Positions 22,201 to 35,400 are shown, numbered from the stretch's first letter. The stretch: 64,000 nucleotides of DNA from Struthio camelus (GCF_040807025.1 NC_090968.1:3089906-3153905), one strand, 5' to 3'. Program-made: numbers and translations. Notes: a model not told the origin generated them from the sequence alone.

Positions 22201-25200
22201 TCCGCTAAACCCTTTGCCACGAGTCTAGAGAGCATTTGCTTTCGGGTGGTGTAGGCTGTCTGTCTGGAGTCATTACGCTGATACAGCTGCTTTAATCATA
22301 GTCAGCATTAACCAGAGCACTTCTAATATTGAGTCTCTCCCCTTTAAAATCACGTCTCTCGTTTTTTTCCTGGCCCTTTTATTGCCATTTGTCTGGCAAC
22401 TCCTCCGTTGCTCAGGCCCGTTGGGTGTACAGTGTGTGTTGCTTCCAACATTTTTGATGTCCCCAGGGTACCCAGTGGCTCTTGACATCCCCCAAGGTTT
22501 GTAACTTTTCCAGTGAGCGGTTACTAAGGCTGCGTGTTGATCCTAATTGCAGCGTATGTAGTCATACTGTGCTTGCCAATAGCAAAGGAGTTAATAACTT
22601 GTTCTTTCTTTTTCAGGTCAACACACAACGAGATGGAGAAGAACAGGTGAGTGTTTGAGATCTGTTAGGATCTGCATTTGAATACATCTGTTCTTTTTCA
22701 GCCTGTGCCGGAGTCATCTGGGCCCTCTTCCTGGGGGAGAAGTCGTTGCAAGCGCACGGTCTGTGTCCTGGTTTAGATGTCGTGCTCTGAGCTCGGTTTG
22801 GGAATCTGAGTTCAGGGACCTGAGGCAGTGTTGGACTGGGGGAGAGGGGTAGCAAGAGGGAAGGAAAGGGGCAGCTGGATAAGGCAGCCGCAGGAGCGGG
22901 CAGGCGATGTGTCACGACACTTAGCGCGAGTGCCGCAACTCGAAGTATTTCCTGTCCCCAACTGCTGGAACAGCTATGTGATAAGCAGATGGGAATGCCG
23001 TTTATCTGCTGTATTAGCTCCCAGGCAGGCCCAGGTTTGTGAAACTCTGAGGAACGTGCCCATCTTCGTCCCAACTCTGAACTTCTTAACGAGAAGAGAG
23101 TTCATCCCTGCGGGTGATACCCATCTCCTAGTTCACGGAGGGAGTCCTTATCCGTGGGATGGGCGTTAGTAGTCCTGTACTGGCCCACAGGGAGTTCCTC
23201 CGATGTCGTGTGGGCATCCCCCAGTGCAAGCCAGCCTTAGCCAGCGGACGGCTGCGAGGAGGCCCTTTGCCTGAACGAGGACGGCAGCGTTTGTCTGAGT
23301 TTGCAGAACTTAGCAGGTCCTAAACTGGCTGAGATGATGCGGTTTGTAGCATCCCAAAAGCTGTTCTCTTAACCGAAAGCGCTTTTCTCAAGACAAAGGC
23401 TAAAGTTTTAGGTGGGCTCTTACTGAGGGAGCAAAGAGTTGGGAGGCTGAAGCGTTTCCTTAGGTGTTCTGAGCTTTTTCTGATCAGATTGATCAAAGGG
23501 CATCTGTTTTGAGGCAGGAGGGAGCAGGACTGGGGGTGGTGATACGTGTACGTTTCAGGGTGCAAAGACGTGTCCTTAACTGTAGGTAGGAGCTCTATAA
23601 ATAACTTTGTGTGCTGGAGGATGCAATGGCAAGCTGGAAGCTTCCATTAATCGGAAAGCCCAGCGCATGTTAATTGTTCTGTGGTTTTTTAGTGTTCCAT
23701 TACAAGGTTGAAATTGCGTGTCTCTCCTTCGTGAGCTATTGAAGTCCAGCTGAACTGTTCTTCTTTGGCATATTTTGTGTAGGTACGAGACTGGAGCTGT
23801 GAATGCAAGTAACTGTTATTATTTGAGACGGACTGGTGCGGCCTTTGTAGTCTAGCTGAAAGATGGCTTTGTATCCTTTATAAGCTTCTCTTTTTCTCTC
23901 TATGGCTTGGATCTGACTCAAACATTGCAGCGTAGCGTTGTCCGTTGCCGGTTAAGTACTCCTGTGAACTTGGTTTGTTTTTTATCTTAAGTGGCAGAAA
24001 TGCCCAAGTCCCAGATGACACGGGTTAGAAAAGGACAGGGCAATTTATCCCTTGCTTTAAATGACCTGGAAATTAGCATTTGATTACTGAAAAACTAGAG
24101 TGTACTTAAAGCTCTACCAAAGGGTGCGTTGCATCCCTCTTGCTGCCGCATTGTTTAGACCGGAGCTGTGTTGAAATCCTGTTTATAATGTTGCACAAGT
24201 AAGTACAGTAAATTTCTGTACTTTAAGCCCTTTGAAAGGGGGTGGCAGGAAAAAATAGCTTGTTTCTGTACAGAGATAATGTGCCCCTTCCTATTTCACC
24301 CCTAGTTGCAGACACCTTAACCCAGTTCTGCTGCTGTTGAGCTGGTGAATCTTGGCCTCGGTCTGGAGACACAGCTGACATTGGCTGCAAAAGCTTTCTT
24401 TCTTTCCCACTGGCATAAGGACCAGTTAAGCTTAATATTTGAGGGAGAATTATGGGTAGATGGTATCTTGCTAAGCACGAACACCAGAACACTCGCTAAG
24501 CACGAACACTAGCGTAATGAAATGGTCTGGCTGGCGTGTGATGGACTTGGAAGGTCATTCGTCGCTTAAACAAATCTTTTGAGGTTTTTTTTTCTTTAAC
24601 CGGCCAGTGAGATTTCTGGGGTTTAACTGTGGCAGCAGTTTTATTTAGTTAAAACATGGCAGAAATCTGCTTTTGTATAAGCCAGCTTATTCTGTAAAAC
24701 TTTGAAGTGGAAACTGAAATTTTTACTTCAGGGTTTGCCTTGCGTAATCCAGAAAATTGCGCAGTGTCGGCAAAGCCGAACGGGTTACTTCTGCATTTTC
24801 TGCCATTATGTGTGTTCATATGTCCTATCTCCGTTTGAACATCAAAGCGCAACTTCTGCTCGTGGATTTTTGGTTTTACTTTTATTGTGTGAGAACACCC
24901 TGCGTTGCAAGGCTGTGCTTTTAACAGAATCGGCTTGGGATTCCAGTTTTGCTGTTTTAACTATTGCGGGCCACAGTCGTGCTAGCTCCTTATCCTCGGA
25001 TCTTGCAGACGGGTCGCTTCCAACTCTGCAAGGCAGGGTTGGACAGGTCTGCACAGCTCCAATAAGATCTTACCCCTGCTGTTGAAAATAGTCTTTGCAA
25101 AGGTTCATCTTCGAACCTGTCGGTGTTTGGGATTTGCCCTTACGGTAAAGACCTTGTGCTTTCTTTGCGTTGTAACTCAGAAGGTACTTTGTGTAGGCAA

Positions 25201-28200
25201 ATCATTGTTTACTTGTAGCGTGCACAAAACAAGATAGGCAGGTAGTTGCAAAATCTCAATTTGCAGCTGCCTGTGTCAATTAGGTATTTCAAAGACGGGT
25301 GTTGCAACCGGTGCCAAATAACGTGACCTAAATATTGGGGCTGGAGTGATGAACATGAGAGAACCTTGCCCGTGCTGGGAGTATCATCATTGTCAATGGG
25401 TAAAGGGACTTCCTTTTGAGGATCCATAATTTCACTCCTACATGCAACGGTGGTATGAAAGCAATAAAGCGTCAGCCTATATATGAAGGCATACAAAATA
25501 CGCGTGTCTTACGTAGCGAGCCAGCGACTGAGGGAGCGCTAGCAGACCTCTGCGCTGCGATCGCTGATCAGCGTAGCGCTGATAAGGGCCAGCGTTAGCT
25601 CTGTGAGACTTTTGTTTTGAATGGAGCTGCGAGTGCCAAGGAAACTGATCTGAAACTGGCCAATTCCTACTAAAAATAGGCAAAGGAAGCCCTGGAGAGG
25701 ATGCCGTCCCTTTACAGCTGTGTAATACGTACGTGGACCGTTTCAGCTGCCTGCGGAACAAAGCAGAGACAAAACAGTATACGGGGGGTGAAGCTTTTTT
25801 TGTAGGGGGGGGTAGGGAGAAAAATCCTGAACTGCATATGCTTACCCCAAAAGTTGCAACAGGCCTTCAGCAGCTCTTTGCCAGCTGCACGCCGACAATC
25901 CCTAAGTTGCTGGTGGGCTTTTTAGTGAGGTATAACGATAGCAACATCTGGCTCCTTTTCCAGAAGTCCTGCTCATCCACAGCTCCAGTGGAAAGGCTAC
26001 AGGAGCTGTGGGTGTGTGAAGCCTCTGAAAAATCAGGCCCAGGCCACTGGGTAGATCCCAGACGTTTTCTGACGGCCCAGGAACTCTGGAATCGTCGCAG
26101 TGCTCGAAGCTGCAAAGCATAGCTACTCCGAAGAATCTGTTTGGTGCTGTTCGCTTTGACTGGGTAAAGAGTATTTTGAACATGGGTCAGTTGAAGTGCT
26201 ACCTGTGAAATGATGGACGGAGTAGATCAATGGAATTCGTGCGCTCTAAAAAAGTATTTCTGGTAGATGCCTCCTCCTTTCCAGAAATTTTTCAGCAGGG
26301 CTGCTTTTTATGGCTGTAAGCCAAAACGCAAAGTTCCAGCTTACCTTTCTTTCTTCTGGCTGCTGCTTTCTCCCTATATACAGAAGCAGGCCTCTCGGCC
26401 TACAGGACCAGTAAGTTTCCAATCGGAGGGATCTGATGTAAAGGCTTTTACGTAGCTAATGAGTTTGGAAACAGAATTCTTTTTAATCTTGAATTCTCAA
26501 CGGAGGTATATGACGTAAACAAATTCTTGGAACTGTAGCGTTTTGTGAAAACTGTTTGCAAGCGCTGAGCACGGTACGGTCACTGAAGACAATAGTGTCA
26601 GGTGCCAGTACGATAAAACCCCTCCTTTCCTGTAGGCTTGTGTTTTGTCGCAGGTAGAACTGACTAGTTAACTTGCGAAGCCGGGCGCTGCTCGGCCTGG
26701 GGTCCGTCTTCTGCTACAGAGGGAAAGATTGCGCTGAGCGGAGCGCTAGTAACTCGCAGTGCTGGTAAGCAGAAATTCCGAGGGAAGAGAGACGCGTCCC
26801 GGAAACGCTGTTTGAAAGTTGATGAACACCTGCCTTGGCTACTGTGTGCTTGGGTGGGGTTGGGAAGGAACTTCTTTTTTCCTCGACAGATCTGTAAATG
26901 TGTTATGTTAGTTGAAGTGCCCTAGGCTTTGCTTGATGCGCGTTTATCTGAGGTACCCGGAGTTGACGCCCGTGGTGTCTCAGGAGCGGGTTCGTGAGTA
27001 AATCGCGTGCCTTGGGGCAGCAATGTCCACTGGGAAGGAGGAGACGGTACAGAGGCAGATAGTACGTACATCTGACTTAACTGGCTGTTGCGTACTTGCC
27101 AGAATCCTTAGTCTTTTGAGGCTGCGTTGATAGAGGGGTTTGGAAGAAGTTCTTCTGTTTCTGGGTGGCATGGCTTTAAAGATCTGATCTTGGAGCGGCG
27201 TGATAACCCAGCGGGGGGGGGAAAGCATCTGGTGTTATGCCAAGACACGTTGCCCGTCTATCAGAGGAAAATGCCGAGGAATAAGTCCTAACCTAGATGG
27301 CCAACTGGAATTGTTACTTATCGTATGGCTTAGATTATAAATACGCTGATTATGTTTGCCATAGCTGCTTGCAGATGCTAAATGTTCAGATAAGCGCTTC
27401 ACAGACAGTATTTAACATGTTATGTGAACTCTGCTTTTTCTATAGGCGTGCCCACCTGCGATTGTGTTTGGAGAAGCTCAAAGGGCTGGTACCACTTGGA
27501 CCTGAATCCAGTAGACATACTACCCTGAGTTTACTAAAAAAAGCTAAATTGCACATAAAGGTGAGTTTGAGTTCGTTTCCTTGTGGGAAATGTCACTGAG
27601 GAGATGTGCTTTGGGAACCTTTGAGATAGGCAACAAATCGTGCAAATAAAATTCTGCTTTGCTGAGGAAAGCTGTTAAACTGCCCCGCCGGAGGGTTATG
27701 ATAGAACCCAAAGGGCTCAAGGCTCAAGAAGATGGAGTCCCTGCGCTCTTAGACCAGAACATCCCCAAACCTTTAGTTTGGTGCCCACTGTAGCTGTCGG
27801 CGTGCGGCTTTGTTCCCGTTAGATTTGTTTCACGAGCAGCGTTGCTGTAGGGATTTCGGTGCGTCTTGATCCTCAGAAAGGAAAAAGTTAACAGCTGGGT
27901 CAAGACATTGTTATGAAAGTACTGACTTAAGCTAATGTTGTCAAAGGTCGGTATTGTCCTTCTCGCAGTTAACGTTAGCGGTAGATGTAGCAAGCTTGTG
28001 CCACAACCAAGGCTTCTCCTTATAGGCAGGCTTGTAGGTGCCTGCCACCGTTCTTTAAAGCCTACTTTTGGCCTTTTGTTTTATGTATACTGCCACATTG
28101 CCCGGAGGCCTTAGGAATGGGACATGTTCAAAGTATTGGCTGATCAGAAATGAAATAGTTTGGGGAGGTTTTCTTTTTTTTTTCCCCCCCCCCCGCGTTC

Positions 28201-29868
28201 TTTTTTTCCTGCGGAGGAGTATTTACTATACTGTTTTTCCCTTCTCGTGACTTTCTTCAGGAAGAGAAGTTAACATTAACTTTGAAAAGGCAAGACTCTC
28301 CCTACTGAGTATATTTAGAGTTTTATGAACTGAACGATAAAAGGGGTGGTGTTGAGGGAGAGCTCTGGCTTCAGGCTGCTTACAAATAGCTAGCTATCAA
28401 AGACTCAGAATATATATAAATAGGATTGGGCCAGTTCCAGTCTAGCTGCGTGTAAGCTACTTGGAAGGGGAAGCGTCGTCAGTGTGTCTTCTCCAGCGGT
28501 CTTGGGATAATTCTGATTCGACAGCAATTTAGTCTTTAACGGGTCTCTGAGCCGGTTCCTGTACTGGATCGCTGGGGCAGACGCTGCACCCCAATTTGGT
28601 TTCCTTCGAGTTGCACGAGGATGGCACTTGTGTATGTGCGTGAGCAGCTTTTGCTTTTTCTGGCGTGGGGGGGACTGCCTTTTAAACTTCTGTTGCACTG
28701 GGAGTTCGCGTACGGGCAAGGCAAGCAGGCGGTGTGTAAGGCGTTTGGGATAGGATGTTTGTTCCAATAGGGTTTTTGCTGTCTGTCTCGCAAACACGCG
28801 AGCAGAAAACAGCGCGTTAAGTAGGGGACACCCACGTTTGAAAGAGAAGCGAAGCCTAGAGAGATTTTGCCAGTAAACCGTGCTCATTCAAGTCTAGGTC
28901 TTGGATCCTCTAGGAAAAAAACACAGGATATCTGCTGGCAGCCACCTTGGTGGCTGAAGTGGGAAGTGAATTGAAACTGTTACAGTGCCCAGAGCACAGA
29001 TCTGAGCTGGGGCAAATGGTAGTTACTGCGCACGCCAGCAAAAACTGTGGATTTCTAGGAAGTCTGAAAGGCTTGAGTTTCTTCTTCCTACGAGAAGTTC
29101 ATTACTCAGCTTGAAAAGCTGTCTGCGCAAATCTCTCCGATTGCCTGGCGCGCTTCAGTCGTTTTTGTGATTTCCCTCCTGCCCCTGCGCTGGCTCGTAG
29201 CAACTCTAATTCACCTGCTTAACGTACTGAGTCTCGGCCCGGATGCCCTTCATTAGTTAACAGAAGCCATATTTAGGTAACATGAAAGAAACCGATTTCC
29301 GGTTGTGCTGGGCACGCACCGCTGGAGGCTAGACTCTGTGTTTAGAAGGCTGAGCTGGAAAAACGTGGGCCTTAGCCTGCGGTATCCAGAGGGGCTAACG
29401 GTGGCTTATTTCTCAACCTGCAGAAGCTTGAAGAATACGACAGAAAAGCATTACACCAAATAGACCAGCTGCTGCAGGAACAGAGGCATCTGAAAAAGCA
29501 GCTGGAGAAACTGGGCATGGAAAGAATAAGAATGGACAGTATAGGATCTACTCTTTCTTCAGAGCACTCGGACTCCGACAGAGGTGAGGCCCTTCGGCTG
29601 GTGAGGACTGCGCGCTTGTCGCCAGATAGCGTTTTGAGGTCTCGCTGGCAATACTGTAACGCTAATCTTTCTGCTTGCAGAAGAGATTGATGTGGACGTT
29701 GAAAGCACAGACTACCTACCTGCAGACCTAGACTGGAGCAGCAGCAGCCTGAGCGATTCGGATGAAAGAGGAAGTCTGCAGAGCGTCTGCAGCGACGAAG
29801 GCTATTCCAGCTCGGGCGTTAAGAGATTGAAGTCGCAGAACAATCACAAGCCTTGTCTCGGTCTATAA
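16276..29868 (+). CDS. MXD1: MAX dimerization protein 1 (MXD1/MAD1), complete
   Basis: MXD1 pairs with MAX, binds E-boxes and recruits SIN3-HDAC to oppose MYC. Coding exons: 16276-16357, 16447-16567, 22617-22646, 27446-27560, 29424-29583 and 29681-29868 (TAA 29866-29868), joining in frame to 231 aa (human 221 as I recall). Residues about 11-28 are the SIN3-interaction helix ([18 protein letters not shown]). Residues 69-122 are the bHLH: basic part [20 protein letters not shown], then [19 protein letters not shown] leucine zipper follows ([20 protein letters not shown]). The C-terminal part is acidic and Ser-rich ([41 protein letters not shown]) and ends HKPCLGL. The linker between the SIN3 helix and the bHLH is glycine-rich (residues 40-42 and 58-66) where mammals have Asn/Ser, which accounts for part of the extra length. 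Exons 1-2 are extremely GC-rich and exons 3-6 are not. Confidence 0.97.
16701..17465 (+). repeat. 70-bp minisatellite, 11 copies, in MXD1 intron 2
   Basis: Unit starts fall exactly every 70 bp (16701, 16771, 16841 and so on to 17401). Each unit carries GGTAAAAACACTGTCCCGGG, then CGCCCAGCAGGTCTGGGAGA or a GATCAGTGGGTCCGGGAGA variant, then TCCTGCTGTCCAAGGGTGTT. The two variants alternate irregularly. The array starts about 130 bp after the exon 2 donor. Confidence 0.96.
17470..22616 (+). other. MXD1 intron 2 after the minisatellite
   Basis: About 5.1 kb of AT-richer unique intron. It contains T-runs (for example 22003-22021) but no exon, RNA gene or transposon end that I can recognise. It ends at the TTTTTCAG acceptor at 22616. 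Confidence 0.6.
22647..27445 (+). other. MXD1 intron 3
   Basis: About 4.8 kb separating the 30-base exon 3 from exon 4. No recognisable gene or named repeat was seen on either strand. The short open frames show no conserved motif. Confidence 0.55.
27561..29423 (+). other. MXD1 intron 4
   Basis: About 1.9 kb of unique sequence with a T-run followed by a C-run near 28172-28192. Nothing else could be supported. Confidence 0.55.
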
Positions 29869-32800
29869 GAAGCGACTCCTGTAGCTGTTCGATCCATTGC
29901 TGTTTCCCTGTTGGATCTCGTTAGGTAGTATATTGGACCGTCCCACGATTCTCTTGCACGTAAATCTAATGTACCACCAACATTATTGAAGTCAGCTTTG
30001 CCTAAGTCCCAAAACAGTGCATAGGGTTGTGGGTTACAAGCTACTCTCTGGAGCACACATCTGATTGCATCCACTAGCTTCTCTTCCTGTCAGTAAACTC
30101 ATCTCTGAGAGACCGTACATTCCAACCAAATTTCGACGCGCCCGAGAATATTTGAGCAGTAACAGCGACCTAAAAAAGCCTCTGCTTTTTTTTTTTTTTT
30201 TTTGGCTTGCTGTTAGTGCCTGGTATTCTAGATCTACTTTATATTTGCCTAGCAACAGGACATATCCGCTAATCAGAAATAGAGCCCGAAGGTAACTTGT
30301 TTGGGCGATGCTCTGAAGGGAGAACCAACCTAATGTTTAGTTCAGATCTGGAAATGGGTGGAGGAAGTCCGAGAACGGCGCGCGGAGCGTTTCGGCCGTG
30401 TCACGTCTTTGACGTGCCTGATGATTGCACTGTGAAACGCTGGAGCGTTAGTTTGAGGGCTTATCTCTAAGCATTCAGGGTAGTAGCGTAACCGTATAAC
30501 CTTTGGCCCAGTCCTGCCGTCTTACGGCGGCTCCTCCTGATTTTTGAAGGCCGCGGCGGGAGGAATCCCGCGAAGGCCGCTCTTGCGTTAGCAGCCGCCG
30601 AGAAACGGTGGGAGTTCTGATGACGGCAGGGCTGCGGGGACCGATCTGGGCAGCTTTTGAGCACCCTCTGCAAGCCGAAAGGCACTTCTCCCTGCAAAAC
30701 CGGGCCGTAGGACCTTGGCAAGGGAGCTCTTGCTCCCCCTCTCGCAGAGCCTTTGAGAGGACGTCTCCAGTTTTTACACATCTCAAAAGTTTCCTTGATA
30801 CCTAAAACCAAATGGTACTCTACTTCTCCTGTGCAATTTATGACCTCGTGTGTTACAGCTGCATCTTACTGTTCTAGGCGAGTTTTCCTAGAAGCTTGTT
30901 CACGCGTCTTGTCTCTGGGACAATTTTTTTCTACCTCAGAGAGATGAACAAAGATGATCTCGATCCCTTTAGCACAAAAATAATTATGCCTCATTTGTTT
31001 TATAGGAGCGACGCTTGGTCCCGTTCAAATCTGTTACGTGAAAGTTAGCAATAACTGAATGATGAGGGTGGCTGCGCTACCTTTGGCTGTCAGTGATTGA
31101 AAAGGGCACATTTTACCGAATGTTGCTTAGTAGTTAGTTACTACAGTTATTCAGTAGAGTGTTAGTGGCATTTAAGCACTTCTTCAGCTGGTTGAGTTAT
31201 TTTTTAGGCACTCTGAAATTGGTTCACTAAGGATTTTGGTTTTGCCACCTTTGAGAGAGGGAAGAAAGAAAAAAAAAAAAGACAAAACACGAACCACCCT
31301 TCCCCTCCCCCCAAAGCTGTGGTTTCGAACCTTGCAACACTTTCCTTTAAGCTAACTAGAGCACACGTAAATGTACATAAAACACATGATCTATAAATAG
31401 TATTTATTCATTTTATATGAAACTAATGTAATGGAGATACATTCTTATGACTTTGTGCTTTTATAGATGTTCTGGAAACTTTGTACGTAGCGGTCTGCTA
31501 ACTGAGATATATAGATTTCTTCGGTCCTTTTTGCTTGAAACATTTTAAGGTCTTTATATTCAGCCCACTTGGCAAACCTTTCGCAGCGAATATTAAACAC
31601 TTGATTCCAGTAATACGACCACCTCGCTCAAGGTGACCAGAGAGGCCCTACCGTTCAGCTGAAAGCAATTCACTAGTAAAGGGCTACGTAGCTTATGTAG
31701 TGATAGGCAACAAAAATGGGCTTTCATCCTTGCCTGCAGTCTTTAAAAATTAATTTTAAGAAATGCAATTTCTAGGACTTCACTAGTCAAGCTGCCAAAA
31801 GCCACTAAGACACTCTGTAAAGTGCAAATGAATGAACTATATACAACTTGGTTTGTGGGTTTTTTTTTTTCTTTTAAGTATCCTTAAGCTATTTTTGGAT
31901 CATTTGAACTCTTAGAAAAGCAAGTGGATGGGAGACGGGGCTAGTGGATTGCTAAAATCTCCAAAGTATATTCTCTTTTTGTGTGTGCTATGTTTTAAAA
32001 GAAAAAAAAAAAGGTTTTTTTTTTCAAACCGCTGGAATTTTCCAATGTCCAGCAGAATTGCACTGAAGTACAACTCGTATGCCTTTTGCATTTGTACGCC
32101 TGCTTCCCGAGTCCAAGCAGCGAATCTTCAGAGAGCTAGCTCAAACCCTGTAAAGTTAACGAAAACAGAAAAAAGAAAGAAAAAAGAAAAAAAAAAAACA
32201 TTGGATATCTGCACTTTGAGGTCCTTTGCTCCAATACATTTTTGCCTGAGAGACCTCGCTAGCTGTTTTGTTCCGAGGGTTGCGTCAACTCCCTCGCGAC
32301 GCCAAACCTAGAGTTGCAGATAGCGCTACCTTTTTCAAGGTGAAAGTAACTTTAGACTTTTGGAAAGCATCAGAGGGCTAAATTAGAGACACAAACTGGT
32401 GTACTTTGTTTTTTATTTAGACGTACCAAGTCTTAAGGTTTCGACTCTGTGTTTTTTGGGTTTTTTTTTTTTTTTAAATTGTTGTGCCTTTTTGAGTTAA
32501 CTGCATTCTTTTTTTGGTGAAATACTGTGTGGTTTTTTTTTTGGTCCCGATATAAACCCGTAATTATTTGACCTTTGCACTGTTTGGATGTGATCCTCTC
32601 AATCTCGATGGCAGAGAAAAATGTCAAACTTTGGAAAACGATGCACTAATGTCAAACTGACACAAGGGTAAATATGGTGGGTTTTTTTCCCCAAAACTCT
32701 AGGCAAGGGAAGTACCTCTGGCTGCTCGGGGCTCTGAGGCCGTGGCTGTGTTGCCTGGGACCGTCTTTGGCAGCTGCAGCTCTCTCTAGGTCCCCCCTTA

Positions 32801-34390
32801 TCAGTCAGCGAGCCCGGCCCTGGGCGGCCGAGTCTACTTCTAGGGTTGCAGAAATGGTAGCGCTCTTCTCTGTTTTGCCAGCCTTTTTCTCGAATTCACT
32901 GATCCACCAGCATTATTAAGAAATAAGCTGCAGAAATTAAATTTTTGTAGATTGTTATAAAGGGGGAGTGAGGAGCAACTCGCACACCCCAAGTTTACGA
33001 CTGATAGTTGCACAGATGTGTGTGAGTATAAAACACGCCTTTTTGTTTGTTTGTTTTCCCCCTTTCCTCCTTTATTTTTTTTTTCCCCCTTGTGGAGGGC
33101 AGATCATAAAATGCTGTCCTGGGTCACGGTGCGAATGGTGAAACCAGGCACGTGCTCGTTCGGAGGAGAAAGCGGACGCTCTCGCGCGTCATCAGAGCAG
33201 AGACGTTAAACTTGCAGTAACTTGCGTGCGGAGGATGGTCCGTCTTAAACGCCCGAAAGTATCGCTCGCTCCTAGCGAGCTTTTGGCTGCGTGTCGAGCG
33301 GCCGGCGTCCAACTTCTGCGCCGAGCCGAGCTTTCAACTCTTCCAGGTGCCGGTAGTCGCGCGGTGGGGATCTCCCGCTACCACCGAGTTCTTGTAAGAC
33401 CTCCGGGCGGGCGCCCCGAAAGCCCCGCGCGGCGGCGGAGGGGAGCGGGGGCGCCTGAGACGCCGCGTAGCGATACGGCGGGCCTTCGCCTTCCGGTTCT
33501 GCCCCCTTTTTGTAACAGATTTCAGGTTTGGACGCTGTACTGTATCGGGAAGAATTCTGCTTTGGCCAAGCTACCTGTTCGCTCCCCTGAAAGGCGTTAC
33601 GTTGTGGCTTGCTTTTGTTGCTGCTTGACCCCAAAGTCGCCATTTTTGGGGTTTTTCTGGTTTTTGTTTTAATTGTCTGCTAGTAGAAGCAGGTACCCGA
33701 CGCCCAAGCGGGGTGGAACCGTTCAGCTCGTACGCCAGCTCTGTGAGCTCTGCGGGTGTCCGGCGGGGGGAAGGAGAAGCGCAAGTCCCGAGCGCGGGTC
33801 GTCGCCCTACTCGCAGCTCTCCGACGGCCGGAAGGCAGTAAAACCGAGCCTCTTCGCTCCTCTGGGGCGGCCGCGCTCCTCGAGGCCGAAGAAAACGGTC
33901 GGTGGAGGCGTCGCGCCCGGTTGCTCTTTGCCGGATAGCTGTGGCGTGACTTCCGGGACGTCCGACCCTTGAGTCGGTCTGGATTTTTGTTCAGTTTTAT
34001 TTGTGCTTTTCTTTTGGTTTTTTTCTCTCCTTTCTTTTATTTTTTGCTTCCCGTTTGACCCGAGAACCAAACTTGCTTGTCTCGCTCGCTCGAGTCGGTG
34101 CTCTTAGCGCTTGAGCCGTTGGCTTTATTTTTGGCAGTCTTCCGAATAATAAACACGCACTAAACGGGGGAGCAGCAGATGGGAGAATATGAATTCTGTT
34201 TCCAGACGTTCAGTTCCTGATGTAAATACCACATCCGTCGAAATCCTGTGTCAAGACCATATAATGGTGCTTTTTATTACAGTTAGCACATGCGTTTTTA
34301 GAAACTACGTGTTTTAGAAGACCTTGCTGTGTATATGTATACTTCTGTATTGTTCAACCGTTAGAAAATAAATTATTTCATTATTAAAGA
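29869..34390 (+). other. MXD1: MXD1 3' UTR, about 4.5 kb
   Basis: The stretch after the stop is mostly AT-rich and uninterrupted by another gene. It includes a region of short AT-rich motifs around 31380-31450, with the AU-rich element core TATTTATT at 31401-31408. Long T- and A-runs occur at 30187-30204, about 31271, about 31861 and about 32461. Candidate poly(A) signals are AATAAA at 34148-34153 and 34367-34372. A GC-rich patch sits inside it at about 33200-33970. The extent is inferred from the position of the last poly(A) signals and from the long 3' UTR known for mammalian MXD1. Confidence 0.6.
34367..34372 (+). terminator. MXD1: Distal MXD1 poly(A) signal AATAAA
   Basis: AATAAA in an AT-rich context immediately before the sequence turns sharply GC-rich at about 34390. 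It is the last plausible signal for MXD1. An alternative lies at 34148-34153. Confidence 0.6.
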
Positions 34391-34961
34391 GACGCGTGTC
34401 CTGCCTGTGGCGCCCGGGGCCGTGCCCCGCGTCGCCCGCCTCTTCCGTAAGCAGCGATCCGACTCCTGCCAAGAAGCAAGCGGAAAGGTTTGTCCAAATT
34501 CGGGCAAATTTGCAGAGAAACATCCCCCCCCCCCATTTAGTGCTTTCCTGGTGAAGGCCTTGGCGAAAGAGCCGGCGGGCGAGCGCGTCCACGTGCCCTG
34601 CCACCGCCTTTGCCGCCGCGAAGGAGCCGGGGGCCGGGGGATGGCAGCGGCGGCGCCACCGGCCGGGGCAGGACGGGCGGCTGGGCGATTTCCCCGGTGC
34701 CGGCGAGGCTTTGCGGCACCCGCGTGGCCTGGCGACGTGGGAGCCGGAAGCGGGTCCTGCCGGGCAAGGCGCGAGCGCAGCGGCCGGCCTGCATCCCGCA
34801 CCGTGGCCGCTGGCTGCAGCCCTCAGCACCAGGCCGAGGAAGTGCGCTTTCGGGCGCGGACCGGAGCGGCTCGTGGTAGAATAGCGGCGCGGCGGCTCCC
34901 TGGGAGAGGAGCTGAAGCGGGGAAGCTGCCGGGGTCGGCGCCCCGGCCAGGCAGGGCTGCC

Positions 34962-35400
34962 GGAGCTGGTACAGGTGCGGGAGCCGGCACAGATGTGGGA
35001 GCTGGTCTGGAGGTGGGAACCGGCATGGATGTGGGAGCCGGTACGGATGCAGGAGCCGGCAAGGATGCAGGAGCCAGCAGGGACGTGGCCGTCGGCACAG
35101 CTGCGGGAGCCAGCATGGACATGGGAGCTGGTACGGATGCAGGGGCCGGCATAGACACAGGAGCCGGCGGGGAAGTGGGAGCCAGCAATGACATGGGAGG
35201 CTGGTACGGACGCAGGAGCTGGTACGGATGTGGGAGCCAGCAGGGATGTGAGAGCTGGTACAGCTGCAGGAGCTGGCACGGGTGTGGGAGCTGGCAGGGA
35301 TGCAGGAGCCTGGTATGGGCATGGGAGCCGGCAGGGACATGGGAGCCGGCAGGGATGCAGGAGCCGGCAGGGACGCGGGAGCCAGCCTCGCGTGCCACAG
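34962..35400. repeat. 18-bp-period minisatellite
   Basis: Units of the form GGTACGGATGCAGGAGCC with G/A and C/T variation repeat about 24 times. Because 18 is a multiple of three, the frames stay open and translate to a hexapeptide pattern such as GAGTDV on the plus strand. Nothing else suggests coding. Confidence 0.88.

Noticed and set aside
25733-26160. Possible old LINE (CR1) fragment in MXD1 intron 3
   Set aside because: Some wording felt repeat-like, but no diagnostic CR1 end or reverse-transcriptase motif was found.
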